NCBI GenBank assembly: GCA_002811645.1
Contig: PDIP01000013.1
Span: 19,742 to 83,741 of the forward strand
DNA: 64,000 nucleotides
From: Corallochytrium limacisporum
Lineage: Eukaryota > Opisthokonta
Direction: 5' to 3'
Made by a program: the position numbers and the translations under genes
Shown here: in pieces, positions 31,618-41,784 of the stretch
Layout: each line of letters starts with the position of its first letter
Numbering within the stretch: position 1 is the first letter of the stretch
The notes under the pieces: model-generated
The model's database searches: none
What the model was told of the DNA's origin: nothing
The model's input: only the letters and a program-made list of their open reading frames with translations

Positions 31618-34600
31618 TCAGACATCAAAGCAAGCGATGCCAAAAGAATTGTCTTGCATAAACTCGTGACGAAGGACATCGGTAGACTTCGGGTCTACAC
31701 GGAGTTTGATGGCATCGAGTTTCTGATCCATCATGTCCTTCAGACTGTTCCACTCATCCACCATTTCCTTCGAATCGTAGACTTTAAAGTACGACCGAAT
31801 GATGCCGAGTTCCAGTTTTAACTGAAGGTAGCCATTGATGCCTCCCTGCGCCTTTGACACTTCTTCACGGAAGGTGGAAATCAGAAGGGTGCCAATCTCA
31901 CCCATGACTGTGGTAAGGAGATTGGGCATTGTGCAACTCACTTCGGCGTGGACCACAGTGAGCAATATGGTAATTTCGCGCACGGCATTGCGCACCTTGG
32001 TCGGTGGATTCCACTTAGCCCATTCTGGACCAGGGTCGAATAGAGAGTTGACCATGCGTACTAATCGACCCTTCTTTAGCCGCAAGTAAGTAGCCGATGC
32101 AGCTTCATACAAGTTCTGAATGTTTTCACTTAATACATCAATCTGGGAAGTCATGTCCTCATCGAAGGCTTCAAGGTAGAATGCGTGAATATCTCCCAGA
32201 ACCTCCGCATTCAGATACTCAATGTTACCCATGAGGGCAAGGAGTGTGAGCTCCGGACTTTTGCTAGCGTCGTTTCCAATTTCGTGTAGAGGAGTTGTTG
32301 AGATGAAAGTAGTCTTGCGAGTGCCTCTGCTGGTTTGGTGTGCCTTCACCTGTTCGTTAAACTGCTTTACAGCTTGTTCAATGAGATACCGGATGCTTTT
32401 CGCCAGGCCAGCAGTCATGTCACCCAAATTCTCACGAAGACTTTCAGTACCGACGTACTTGGTACCATCTAGCCCACAGATGCGCGTATTTACACGACCA
32501 ATCGTCTCTAGATACTTCACTGTCGCCTTCACTGTACCATGAAAACTTCGCGGCAGCTGCGTACATCCGTGACGCTCACTGATCAAAAGATCTTCTGTGT
32601 CTGCCAAGCGCCCGCATATGGTCTTGCTATTTTCCATAACGAGCTGGACAATCATAATCTTGATGCCTTCTACGTACCTTGTGCACCTGTCGATAACCTT
32701 TGGAGCTAACTTTAACTGCTTCAAGAACGCCAAGGTCCGCGCAGACGTGGTGTCCAACTCAATGAAACTGTTCAAAGTACCCTTCGTCGCAGGGAGAGCA
32801 ATGTCTTGATCTGGCAAATGCCGTTCCACTAAACCCACGTATTCTAAGATTAGGTCCAGCATGAGGTCGTTGAAGTCATCTCGAGTACGCAAGGGCCTTA
32901 CAGGAACTGGTTTGAGAGTTTCCTCCATGGAGGCCTCAAAAAGATTTGGATTGGAATCGTTACCCTTCCTCTTTAAGGCATCTGAAGATCTCAGCGGTGA
33001 TCCAGGGCTCTGGGGTTCCTTGGCACCGGCCAGCGCTTGCATGGACGCAGCTTGGGCGGCTTGAAGACGGAAACGACCACCAAAGTAGGCCTTCGAATAG
33101 TTTTGGATTCCAGGCAATCGACTGCGGAGAATTCTGTCCAAGGCCTTCGTCAGAATGACGGTCCACTCTAGGGGTGTTGAGCCTTGCATAAGTGACATCA
33201 TGGAATTGGTTCCGAAAGATCCTGCAAACTTCTTCAGATGTGATCGACTGCCACGACCAGCCCTTTGCTTTTCAGGTCCGAGCGTGGAGGCTAATTTTCG
33301 TTGTGATGCACCGCGGGTGAGTTTAGGAGTAGTGCCGCTTTCTTTCGTAGGAGAATGTGGCTCATTGAGGGCCCCTGTCATGCTTGCAGTGCCATCGTCC
33401 ATCATCAAACCAGAAGCGCTGCCTCGCATTTGCATGGATGAAACACTACCCATCTCCTCGAGGCTAATAGATCTACTAAAACTCCCCTCAATGTTCCTGA
33501 TTTGATGCGCTACTTCCGTGCCAATGGCGTACATGTGATCACGCAGATGGTCCGTCTGGACACCTAAGAAGAACCACAAAGGCTCTCCTTCTGGGTCAAG
33601 TTCAAGCAGATAGCCAAGCAGAATCTCTGTTTGAGGATTGAAGTCTGGTTTGCGCTTCAGGTGCTCGTACAGACGCTCCGCGCATGTTCGCATAATCTTG
33701 TGACATTCCTCGAGCACAATCTGGAAAAGGGGATGATCTTTTCGGTCGGCATATAGATATTGAGCCTTGCGATAGTCTTGCATAGCATTGTCATAGTCTC
33801 CTGTCAGGACATCCCGCTTGAGGGAGGCCGGCAGACCAAAGAGAAATTTGAATTTCTCGAGCACGGCCAACGCGTTCCGAATCTTGGTGCTCTCCGGTCG
33901 GCCACTCAATAGTTTGGGTAGTAAATCGTTGACTGTTCCCGCTTGAGTTTCCAGCTCATTCTGAATTTGGTGTCCAAGGGCAAGATCGTCCTTACCCTCA
34001 GCTTTTTTCTGCTCTTCTACAATATCTGCCACTTGCTCAATAACGGTCTTACATGCCATAAACTTATTTAGATTCTCCTTAATCAAATCCCGCTGTGCCT
34101 TCGACTTTGTGCCCATCAGACGACGCAGGTTGTTGCACCCTGCTTGTAATTCTGTATTGCTACAATCCCGATAGTTTTCCACTAGGAACCAGGTCGGAAC
34201 AAAGTTTGCGTCCCGCATTCGACTGGATCCTTGTGGGTAGAACTTCTTAAGGTCGTTCAGTGCCTGGCGGGTCATGACCTTTCGGCGCAGATCGGCTTTA
34301 ATGCCCAACGGATCCAATTCTTCCTCCTTTACCTGATTTGTAATTGTAGTTGGTGCCATGGTGCCTTGACGGATAAATGCTGGGAGCTCCTCTTCCACCC
34401 AGTGATCGGTCTCCTCCGTCAGCCCGATTTCTTGTACCTCGCTCTCTGTGACCTGGAATTCAAATTCCAAAGTAGACGTCCCGGACCCTGCACTTGCAGT
34501 TGTCACTGTTATTGGACCTGAACCATTGCCTGGGGGCATTACAACGCTAATCTTTGACTGTGAATGCCATTTGACATTGCTGAGGCAGTCCACGCCTGCA

Positions 34601-34722
34601 ATGGTAAGCCCAATTATATCATCAGCATCCATACCAAGGTTAGCGCCACGGATTATAACCGTGGTGCCCCCCGTATCCGGTCCAAACTTTGGACTCAGAC
34701 CAGTTACTTCCGGTAGCTCCAT
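31618..34722 (-). CDS. SEC5: Exocyst complex subunit Sec5 (EXOC2) with IPT/TIG domain
   Basis: A 1034-aa subunit of the octameric exocyst, which tethers secretory vesicles at the plasma membrane. Residues 5-92 form an IPT/TIG immunoglobulin-like domain (VTGLSPKFGP, IIRGANLG, LTIAGVDC, ITVTTASAGSGTSTLEFEF) as in animal Sec5, where it binds RalA. The Ral-contact residues known in human Sec5, Thr11 and Arg27, have counterparts at Thr7 and Arg25. The rest matches Sec5 (PLGI near 125, WFLVENYRDCS, ALAVLEKFKFLFGLP). A Ser/Arg-rich insert near residues 430-500 is low in complexity. The ATG at 34722 has the context AACATGG. Fungal Sec5 proteins as commonly described lack the TIG domain. Confidence 0.94.
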   Translation of the reverse strand: MELPEVTGLSPKFGPDTGGTTVIIRGANLGMDADDIIGLTIAGVDCLSNVKWHSQSKISVVMPPGNGSGPITVTTASAGSGTSTLEFEFQVTESEVQEIGLTEETDHWVEEELPAFIRQGTMAPTTITNQVKEEELDPLGIKADLRRKVMTRQALNDLKKFYPQGSSRMRDANFVPTWFLVENYRDCSNTELQAGCNNLRRLMGTKSKAQRDLIKENLNKFMACKTVIEQVADIVEEQKKAEGKDDLALGHQIQNELETQAGTVNDLLPKLLSGRPESTKIRNALAVLEKFKFLFGLPASLKRDVLTGDYDNAMQDYRKAQYLYADRKDHPLFQIVLEECHKIMRTCAERLYEHLKRKPDFNPQTEILLGYLLELDPEGEPLWFFLGVQTDHLRDHMYAIGTEVAHQIRNIEGSFSRSISLEEMGSVSSMQMRGSASGLMMDDGTASMTGALNEPHSPTKESGTTPKLTRGASQRKLASTLGPEKQRAGRGSRSHLKKFAGSFGTNSMMSLMQGSTPLEWTVILTKALDRILRSRLPGIQNYSKAYFGGRFRLQAAQAASMQALAGAKEPQSPGSPLRSSDALKRKGNDSNPNLFEASMEETLKPVPVRPLRTRDDFNDLMLDLILEYVGLVERHLPDQDIALPATKGTLNSFIELDTTSARTLAFLKQLKLAPKVIDRCTRYVEGIKIMIVQLVMENSKTICGRLADTEDLLISERHGCTQLPRSFHGTVKATVKYLETIGRVNTRICGLDGTKYVGTESLRENLGDMTAGLAKSIRYLIEQAVKQFNEQVKAHQTSRGTRKTTFISTTPLHEIGNDASKSPELTLLALMGNIEYLNAEVLGDIHAFYLEAFDEDMTSQIDVLSENIQNLYEAASATYLRLKKGRLVRMVNSLFDPGPEWAKWNPPTKVRNAVREITILLTVVHAEVSCTMPNLLTTVMGEIGTLLISTFREEVSKAQGGINGYLQLKLELGIIRSYFKVYDSKEMVDEWNSLKDMMDQKLDAIKLRVDPKSTDVLRHEFMQDNSFGIACFDV

Positions 34723-35759
34723 GTTGGCGCCCTTCTAGTGTCGACAGAGCCTATGTTTTGGCCATGATCCTCCTCCTTTACTTCTGTGGCTTAACACGCA
34801 CATCTATTCGGTGCAGAACTATTGGCTTCAGAGCCCATAGCGGATGCCACTCAAATACTTCACTATCACTTCTAAAACATAGATGATGTCTATCCAACCC
34901 GAACTTTTCACACACAGAATTGTAACTCTTGTGTTCGGCTTTGTCTCGGTACATGACACTCCGTACGGACGCTTGTTTTCTGCTCAGCTCATAGAAAAGC
35001 CGGACCGTGCAGCACCTACAGCTGCCATGGGTCTTATTGGTCTCTCTTAATGTCGAGTCCCCGACACACAAACCAAAAAACAGACCCACTTGCAGTCCAT
35101 TGAGTACCGAAAAGCGCCCCACATCAGCCCGCCCAAGTTTTTTGTTGGGTGCCGGGCACCACAGAATCCGAGGGAGATAGCCACTTTTCAGAGCCGCCAG
35201 GAAAAGTATATACAATTAAAAAGCACACATAATCGAAGGGGGCCCTCTCCAAAAACACACATAAATTTCCAGTAGGGACACTTTTTGCCCCAGAAAACGA
35301 CAGAAAAATATTCATGTCTAATTTTTGCAGGAGAAACATTGGAGAGGAGAACCATTTCGTGGGTGAGATATATATTAACTCGGAAGGGAGACCCCACGGC
35401 ATACTAAGTATACCGGAGCAGACCATTTCAGTAGTAGAAGTACTGGCTTATTCGTTTGTAGGCCTTCCACAACTGTCCGGAGAGTGACCCGGTAGCTTCA
35501 ATGGGCACCGTGCGCCCAAACTCAGGGCACTCACAAGGTCCTATGGGTCCTCACAACCTGTGGCAGGCCAAAGTACGACAACCCACTATGTCTAGTCGAG
35601 CTCAAAGCATCATGGTTAGTCGCCTCTATCTGTATAATACCTGCCCGTAACGGTTGAATCGTAGAAATAGCTATTTCAAGACCCACGCTTTGGAACCCTA
35701 TTTGTGGTACCACACGTTGATCAGTTACAAAATTTTGGGCTCATTTCATTTCTGTCAAC
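34723..35759. other. Divergent intergenic region, Sec5 / eL20
   Basis: About 1 kb holding the two promoters and 5' UTRs. No gene is recognised; short frames have no domains. Confidence 0.55.
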
Positions 35760-36626
35760 ATGTACAAAGAGGTAAGTAATGATTTATAGCGGAATCATAC
35801 GCAGAAAGCAGTCGAATGATTCTCAGAGGGAGAGCACTACTTGTAAAACGTGATTTAGCCACAGTGATGTTAAGATTGTAATCAGGGATCTAAAACACTA
35901 TTGATATCAACTTGACATGCACAGGGAATTTGATGGTCACCAAGCAAATAACCACATTCAGGCTCAAACTATTGCTACGGGTGGGATCTCTGACCTCATG
36001 AGAATTATTCTGTTTAGCTATAGATCCGCTGAATACGGTGCACACTGAACCATATCGGATCGGGTTTACTAACTTCAATTATGTTTCTCCGTCTTTTTTT
36101 TATACAGCTGAATCAGTATCAGGTTGTAGGCCGCAGCCGCCCCACGGCAGCCAACCCCAAGCCTTCCCTGTACCGCATGAAGATCTTCGCTCCCAATGAG
36201 CTGGTCGCCAAGTCTCGTTTCTGGTACTTCATCGGTAAGGTCGTAAACCTCAAGAAGGGTACCGGTCAGATCATCGGCGTGAACCAAATCTTCGAAAAGC
36301 ACCCCAACAAGGTCAAGAACTTCGGAATCTGGCTTCGCTACGATTCTCGTACCCAGACCGTGAACATGTACAAGGAGTACCGCGATACCACGGCCTCCGG
36401 TGCTGTCACCCAGGCCTACCTCGAGATGGCTGCCCGTCATCGTGCCCGCAGCTCTGTCATCCAGATCATTAAGGTCGCAGAGATCAAGTCTTCGGAATGC
36501 CGTCGTACCCACATCACTCAGATGCACGACCCCAACATTAAGTTCCCCCTGCCCCACCGTGCTCTGCGCCATCCCAAGTCCCACCGTGGCAAGTACCAGG
36601 CCAAGCGCCCCAGCTCTTTCTACTAA
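35760..36626 (+). CDS. RPL20: 60S ribosomal protein eL20 (L18a), two exons
   Basis: The coding sequence joins exon 1 (35760-35771, M-Y-K-E) to exon 2 (36108-36626), giving 176 aa, exactly the length of human RPL18A. Exon 2 starts LNQYQVVGR and carries the family blocks LYRMKIFAPNELVAKSRFWY, VKNFGIWLRYDSR, NMYKEYRD, ARHRAR and FPLPHRALR, ending KRPSSFY. The protein sits in the large subunit near the tRNA-channel/5S side. The intron (35772-36107) interrupts after codon 4 in phase 0 and has donor GTAAGT, branch point TACTAAC and a T-rich acceptor TATACAG. Without splicing, exon 2 has an in-frame ATG at 36081 inside the intron; this is a false start. An early intron in a ribosomal protein gene is a pattern known from intron-poor fungi. 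Confidence 0.96.
35772..36107 (+). other. Spliceosomal intron of eL20 gene
   Basis: A 336-bp GT-AG intron. The donor is GTAAGTAATG at 35772, the branch point TACTAAC at 36067-36073 lies 34 bases before the acceptor, and a T8 tract precedes TATACAG ending at 36107. Joining its flanks restores the N terminus of eL20 in frame. Confidence 0.93.
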
Positions 36627-36801
36627 GGGTTGTGATATATTCAATGTTTCATTCCTTTTGTCAGGGATACCTACAGCATTTGACCTGGGAAATTCTCGGT
36701 ATCTGGAGCATGATGGTACAGCAGGTTTACTAGTCACCTGTTGACCAAGGATTGTGTACCAAGGGAATCTAGTTGATGGGTCAAGTTCATCATCATTAAC
36801 T

Positions 36802-37002
36802 TTATACTTGCATCTGCATATCTAACATCTTGACGGCTTCGGGACGTCGCTCACTGGTGCCTTCTTGAGGCATAGTTTCACTCTGTTCTTCATCCATATT
36901 AGCATGAGTACAGAGCTGGTGGATAAAGTTTGGCCTTCCAATTGGGCATGTGTTTACGGGCACGGCGAAGCGCTCAGGGATACGTACTCCCGAATCCTCC
37001 AT
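36802..37002 (-). CDS. Small unassigned ORF (66 aa)
   Basis: A 66-aa frame beginning at an ATG in excellent context (GCCATGG) at 37002 and ending TAA. It encodes a polar, Glu/Met-rich peptide with a CPIGRPNFIHQL segment. Codon choice looks like real coding sequence. It lies between the eL20 and mitochondrial IF3 genes, 120 bases past the IF3 stop on the same strand. No family is recognised; it may be a small conserved protein or chance. Confidence 0.4.
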   Translation of the reverse strand: MEDSGVRIPERFAVPVNTCPIGRPNFIHQLCTHANMDEEQSETMPQEGTSERRPEAVKMLDMQMQV

Positions 37003-37124
37003 GGCATAACGTTTTTATATACTATTATATAACAGAAAAAGCATCTTCTTGATTTTATATGCTGTTCGATCCTACAGTGTGCGTCCGTGCTAATTGTGAT
37101 TGTGTACTTCAGAAGCAGATAGCC

Positions 37125-38009
37125 TCAAATCTTGATCTTCTCCGTGGCTTCATCCAAATTGTTGCTCGGCAAGACATTGAACACCGCACTTCGCGTGCGA
37201 ATATCGGCAGACACTATTGCTCCTACATCTACAAGCGCCTTATCGATACCTTTTGCGAACTTCCGGTATTCTGCATCCCCGGCGGTCGGATCCCGTGGAT
37301 CTTCCAGCCAACGCTTCATCGTGATTCTCACCGCGTGTCCCTTTTTCAAGAACTTGAGGATTTGGCCCAATTTTCGCTGCAGTCCAGCATGATCTATCTT
37401 TGTCGTGAAGTTGACTTCCTTGACTTTCTTGTCTCGTGCTGCAGAAGCCTTGTCGTCAATACTATCTTCAACAAGCTTTCGTGCATGTGCGACTGCCTCC
37501 TTCTTAAACTCAGCAAAGTTCAATGATTTGATCACAATGGCCTTGGGTGGCCACTTTCTTTCATCAACATGCATCAGGACCGCATCCAGATTCATAGCTT
37601 CTGCCTTATCAATACACTCGCGGACAGTAAAACTACCAATGCTATTTCCATCTTGGCCAATGAACCGTGCACTAATGGAGTCTGGTAACTCGATGGTGGC
37701 GTCGTCAAATCCTTCTGGGTCATGTTCTCTCTGTACTTCTAGAATTCGTCTGATGATTTCTTCATTCTTTGGTGGCAGATCCACTTGCATAGCTTGCTGT
37801 TTGAGCTCATCTTCCTTTTGGAAAAATTGAAACTGCTTCCGTGCCCTCATGCCAGCAGATGGAATCTTTTTGTACCTACAGGCCAGCACAGGAATGAATG
37901 CCTGTGCAAATGGCTGCAAACCATGAACAATCCTTTGCTGAGGCGTTCTGATCCCAGGGACAGCTCTGGCCATCCAAACCGCCGATGCGAACACTCTAGT
38001 GCGCAACAT
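37125..38009 (-). CDS. Mitochondrial translation initiation factor IF-3
   Basis: A 294-aa protein. Residues 1-45 form a basic, Ser/Ala/Arg-rich presequence typical of mitochondrial import. Then come the IF3 N-domain (about 87-155: NEEIIRRILEV, IGQDGNSIGSFTVRECIDKAEAMNLDAVLM) and a linker with PPKAIVIKS. The IF3 C-domain (about 195-275) has the VKEVNFTTKIDHAGLQRKLGQILKFLKKGHAVRITMK block. The factor keeps mitochondrial ribosomal subunits apart and proofreads the start codon. The ATG at 38009 is chosen; the frame opens slightly further upstream only from a GTG. A C-terminal extension of about 20 residues goes beyond bacterial IF3. Confidence 0.9.
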   Translation of the reverse strand: MLRTRVFASAVWMARAVPGIRTPQQRIVHGLQPFAQAFIPVLACRYKKIPSAGMRARKQFQFFQKEDELKQQAMQVDLPPKNEEIIRRILEVQREHDPEGFDDATIELPDSISARFIGQDGNSIGSFTVRECIDKAEAMNLDAVLMHVDERKWPPKAIVIKSLNFAEFKKEAVAHARKLVEDSIDDKASAARDKKVKEVNFTTKIDHAGLQRKLGQILKFLKKGHAVRITMKRWLEDPRDPTAGDAEYRKFAKGIDKALVDVGAIVSADIRTRSAVFNVLPSNNLDEATEKIKI

Positions 38010-38546
38010 ATCCGGTCCGATGGATTTCACAGTACTACCACGCGTGCTATACCGTTCCGCACTTCCATCTTGACCCCGAACGTGTGACTCACATGCTTCT
38101 CAAAGTGTTGTCATCTATCAGCTCCACGTTACTGCTCCGAGTGCTCAAGTACCTGAAAATCTAAGAGCGTCAATTGTTTGCAAGTGACCCCATACCGACC
38201 CCCACTACAACTGCTGCCGTTGGGGGTTCTCAAAACGAAGTGGGCAAGAAGAGCCGCCCCCGGGGGGGACCCACCCCACGACACTCTTCAGTTTCAGTCA
38301 GTGGCTGGGGCTTGTTATCACTTTCATCGCAAGTCATTCCGTGCCGTTCGATCTTCTCTATGCTTCAACTGTAAATGCATTTAAGGTTTACTCCACACTT
38401 GCCAAAGATTCAAGGTATTTCAGTTTCTGGCAGTTTTGCTGAAATCCTCAACAATGGTAGTCATTTTGTTCTGGTAACTGGCCTTTGGTAGGGTCAATCA
38501 TACCAACCGTATAGTCTGGACTTGCCGCTGACTGTGACCCGCAAAA
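38010..38546. other. Divergent intergenic region, IF3 / ERGIC3
   Basis: A 537-base region with the two promoters. It includes the C5/G7 run at 38257-38268. No gene is seen. Confidence 0.6.
38257..38268. repeat. C-run/G-run palindrome (C5 G7)
   Basis: Five C directly followed by seven G in the divergent promoter region. Confidence 0.75.
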
Positions 38547-39737
38547 ATGGGTGAACTACGCTCTCTCGATATCTTTCCCAGAGTGATGGAAGACTACGGT
38601 GTCAAAACCAACACTGGAGCTCTTCTGACCATCCTCAGTAGTCTGGTGATCATATACCTTTCCTACGGGGAAGTCACAGACTATCTTGAGTTAGACAGCA
38701 AAACAGAGATTCTCGTAGACCCACAACTAGAAGGTAACCTTGTAATAGGGATAGATATTTCAGTAATGAATTTGCCTTGTGAGTTCCTATCCGTCGATTT
38801 GATGGATGCTACTGGGAAGGTAACACTACACGCCGAGAGGAACCTTAAGCTGGTCACTATCGATGCATCCGGTGAAACCACCAGAGACAAGGGCCATGAG
38901 CATGCGAATGCAAGCAGTAAGCACGTACAGGACATGAAAAGGAAGATCACAGAGGCGGAGAAACTACGGGAACAGGATACCAAGGAAGATGGGACATACT
39001 GCGGGAGATGTCACGCTGCAAAGTCAGATGACCTTTTGTGCTGTAATTCATGTACGGAGGTACACGCCGCTTACGCTGCCCGGGGATTGAGTGTTCCCAA
39101 GCTTGACACCACCTACCAATGCGTCCTGGATGGCGTACTGGAGGATCTTTATCACCTTGGCAACGTTGGGTGCCGCATCATGGGTAAATTGACCGTGCCG
39201 AAGGTCGCGGGAAGCTTCCATATCGCCCCTGGAAATGTTGGCCCGACACGGCATGGACATGCCCACGATCTGAATATTATGATGGGCACATTTTTGAATG
39301 TGACACACACGTTTAATATGCTTACATTCGGCGATAATGTTCCTGGCGTAATGGCAAATGTTCTGGGGGAAACAACCAATGTCAGTGATGATCCAGAGTG
39401 GCTCGATGCATTCTACTATATCCTAAAGGTTGTACAGACAGAGTTTGTCGATGCACAGGGAGATTCCATACACACGAATCAATACTCTGTCACGACACAT
39501 CGATCCAGTAGCCCTGTCGGCATGCCCTTCAGTAAGCTGCCGGGTGTATTCGTGGAGTATGAATTTAGTCCGTTGCATGTGCGCACAACGCAGACAAAAA
39601 AGTCCGTTTCTCGGCTTTTGACCTCCTTATGTGCTATTATTGGAGGAATTTACACTATCGCCAGTCTTATTGATGCCCTATTCTATCATGGACTCAACAC
39701 ATTGTCAGGGAAGCGGCGCATTGGAAAGGCAGCATAA
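38547..39737 (+). CDS. ER-Golgi cargo receptor component ERGIC3/Erv46
   Basis: A 396-aa protein of COPII vesicles that, with ERGIC2/Erv41, cycles between ER and Golgi and sorts cargo. The N terminus has the conserved LDIFPRVMEDYGVKTNTGALLT start and a first transmembrane helix (about 24-43). A lumenal domain carries the cysteine cluster CGRCHAAKSDDLLCCNSCTEV at about 152-172, matching the family's CGSC...CCNTC motif. A second membrane helix lies near 360-380 (TSLCAIIGGIYTIASLIDALFYH). The C terminus KRRIGKAA is cytoplasmic and short. Length fits the family (about 383-415). The ATG at 38547 has the context AAAATGG. Its stop lies 65 bp from that of the convergent PWP1 gene. Confidence 0.93.
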   Translation: MGELRSLDIFPRVMEDYGVKTNTGALLTILSSLVIIYLSYGEVTDYLELDSKTEILVDPQLEGNLVIGIDISVMNLPCEFLSVDLMDATGKVTLHAERNLKLVTIDASGETTRDKGHEHANASSKHVQDMKRKITEAEKLREQDTKEDGTYCGRCHAAKSDDLLCCNSCTEVHAAYAARGLSVPKLDTTYQCVLDGVLEDLYHLGNVGCRIMGKLTVPKVAGSFHIAPGNVGPTRHGHAHDLNIMMGTFLNVTHTFNMLTFGDNVPGVMANVLGETTNVSDDPEWLDAFYYILKVVQTEFVDAQGDSIHTNQYSVTTHRSSSPVGMPFSKLPGVFVEYEFSPLHVRTTQTKKSVSRLLTSLCAIIGGIYTIASLIDALFYHGLNTLSGKRRIGKAA

Positions 39738-39802
39738 AGAGATCCGAAATAGATACGACTATAGAATCTGACCCTTGTATGGTTGAATTATGGATTGATG
39801 AT

Positions 39803-41251
39803 CTATTTCTCGTCTTCATCGCCGCCGTGATCCTCGCCATCGTTGCGCTTCTCGACCTCAAATTGACGCTGATCCAGACCCTCCATGCGATCTCCGAACA
39901 TAGTCTTGACAGCATTCGGCTTCTCCGCGTAGAAATCTACGATCTTCATCTTGCCCTTCGATCCTCCAGCGGCAGCGACAAAGGCCAGGTCAGGACTAAA
40001 ACGACAGTCGTATACTTTGCCGACTGCAGCGTTGTGCTCCAGCACGAACTTGGGCGCGCCGCCCTTGATGTCCCACATCTTCAAAGTCTTGTCAACACTT
40101 CCAGTAACCAAGCATCCCGGAACCAAGTTCGACATTGTCAGACCGGGAATGCCGTCGTTGTGTGCTGCCAGACGGAAGATGGACTCTCCCCCGTTGCGTA
40201 GATCGTGACAAGTAACCACACCGTCACCCGAGCTGACAAGAAGTTCGTGACTATTGGCAGGATTCCAAACCATGGTATCAACATCGGCGCTGGCCTGGAA
40301 GGTGATGCCGGGCTTTCCCTTACTGCGCACGTCCGTAATGTGCACTTTGCGATCAAAGGCTCCGCTCGCAAGCACGGTCACTTCAGCAGGGTTCCATGCG
40401 ATGCTACCGACTTTGTCCTGGTGGTCCCGGTAAATATGTACGCAAGACGCGTTGTTCAAATCCCACAGACGCACCGTACAGTCTGCAGAGCTGGATGCCA
40501 GAACGGTCCGATTGACATTGTTCCAAGAGAGAGCCAGTACAGCGTCAGTGTGGGCATCGTCTGTCGTAGGAACCTCCGTGGCATCCTCTAGATCCATTTC
40601 ATCAGCAACAGCAGCAGCTCCAAGCCGCATGACGGGTTCGAGGGGATCGATCACGTCGAGGTCATAAATATCAATAACTGGAATCATGCTGCCAACCGCA
40701 AGATGACTCACACGGTCTTTCGCCTCCCCTGCTGTGTCAAAGTCGAGCCATTCAACGCACAAAGGCACCGTGCTCAATAGAATGTCGTGGTGAGGATAGC
40801 AATAGCTACCCATTTCGACGAGATGAACTTCAATGCGCTGATGATCCTCATCACAGATAGCGGCGCAAACGAGATTATCCGTGGGACCGACCGTGAGATC
40901 GACAACACTGTCGTCGTCGCTGTCATTGACCACATTGTCGTCGTCCATCATAAGATCACCCATAGTAGGCGCCCCCATGACATCCTCTTCTTCGTCATAC
41001 TTGTCTAATCCGTACTGTTTGATAATGGCAAGGTCTGTCTGCTCAAGTCCGTTATGCTGCATGTCCACATCAGCGTCGTCGGGGACTTGTTCCGCTGTCG
41101 ACTTTTTGTTCTTCGATTTTGTCTTGGGTTTGGTCGGCTCCTCCTGCATAAGATTCTTGAGTTCCTCGTCTTCCAAGCGCACTCGGTCTGGTTGTGATTT
41201 GGCGGCCCCCCTGGGAACCCAGGCAATGCCACTGACTGTTGATGCCGGCAT
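39803..41251 (-). CDS. PWP1: WD40 protein PWP1 (periodic tryptophan protein 1)
   Basis: A 482-aa protein, nucleolar in known members, needed for large-subunit rRNA processing and, in animals, for rDNA transcription. It begins with the family's S-G-I-A-W-V-P-R-G-A-A motif (residues 7-17). A basic/acidic linker with KQYGLDKYDEEE (about 78-89) follows, as in PWP1 orthologues, and then WD repeats including HTDAVLALSW, SSSADCTVRLWDL, HQDKVGSIAWNP and VTGSVDKTLKMWDI. The C-terminal tail is acidic (GDEDEK). The ATG at 41251 is preceded on its strand by AAAGC. The gene is convergent with ERGIC3. Confidence 0.94.
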   Translation of the reverse strand: MPASTVSGIAWVPRGAAKSQPDRVRLEDEELKNLMQEEPTKPKTKSKNKKSTAEQVPDDADVDMQHNGLEQTDLAIIKQYGLDKYDEEEDVMGAPTMGDLMMDDDNVVNDSDDDSVVDLTVGPTDNLVCAAICDEDHQRIEVHLVEMGSYCYPHHDILLSTVPLCVEWLDFDTAGEAKDRVSHLAVGSMIPVIDIYDLDVIDPLEPVMRLGAAAVADEMDLEDATEVPTTDDAHTDAVLALSWNNVNRTVLASSSADCTVRLWDLNNASCVHIYRDHQDKVGSIAWNPAEVTVLASGAFDRKVHITDVRSKGKPGITFQASADVDTMVWNPANSHELLVSSGDGVVTCHDLRNGGESIFRLAAHNDGIPGLTMSNLVPGCLVTGSVDKTLKMWDIKGGAPKFVLEHNAAVGKVYDCRFSPDLAFVAAAGGSKGKMKIVDFYAEKPNAVKTMFGDRMEGLDQRQFEVEKRNDGEDHGGDEDEK

Positions 41252-41779
41252 GCTTTCTTTAAAGGTTGAATATCTTACGTCAACTTATGCATATGGCCCC
41301 CGGCAGATTGATGGGATCTGGATCACATGCTTACATAGCCTTTCTCTTTGACTGGACCATAAGGGACTAGTATGCTCTACACACAGCCCATATAAATGTG
41401 TGCTAGTTTGGGACCCATACCACCTGCAGGGCGGTTAGTCAGGCTGCAAGATCGGGCCCCGCGCGTGTGCCGGAAACCCGCCACTGGTCCGCACCCACCA
41501 CGCGACCCACTCTGAAAGACTTACCCTTCTCCCTGCTCACACACCCCACGGCCAACCCCCCCCCCCCAACCAAATTCATTTAGCTATTTCGAGGGCTCCA
41601 GTTACTTACATCTTTCTTGAAAACCCACTGTGTGTATCGACTTTCTGATGGAATTTATACCTCGATGGTACCACAGAGGGTGATGGCATGACCGGACAGA
41701 GACAAAAAAATATTCCATATAAATAGTACTAAGAATGACTCGGAAAGGAAGGAAGAATCGGAAGACATAAGTTAAATGA
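41252..41779. other. Upstream flank of PWP1, intergenic
   Basis: Divergent spacer between PWP1 and the bicupin gene, left part. It includes a C-run near 41563-41574 and an AT-rich patch near 41700-41760. No gene is seen. Confidence 0.55.
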
Positions 41780-41784
41780 CAAGT

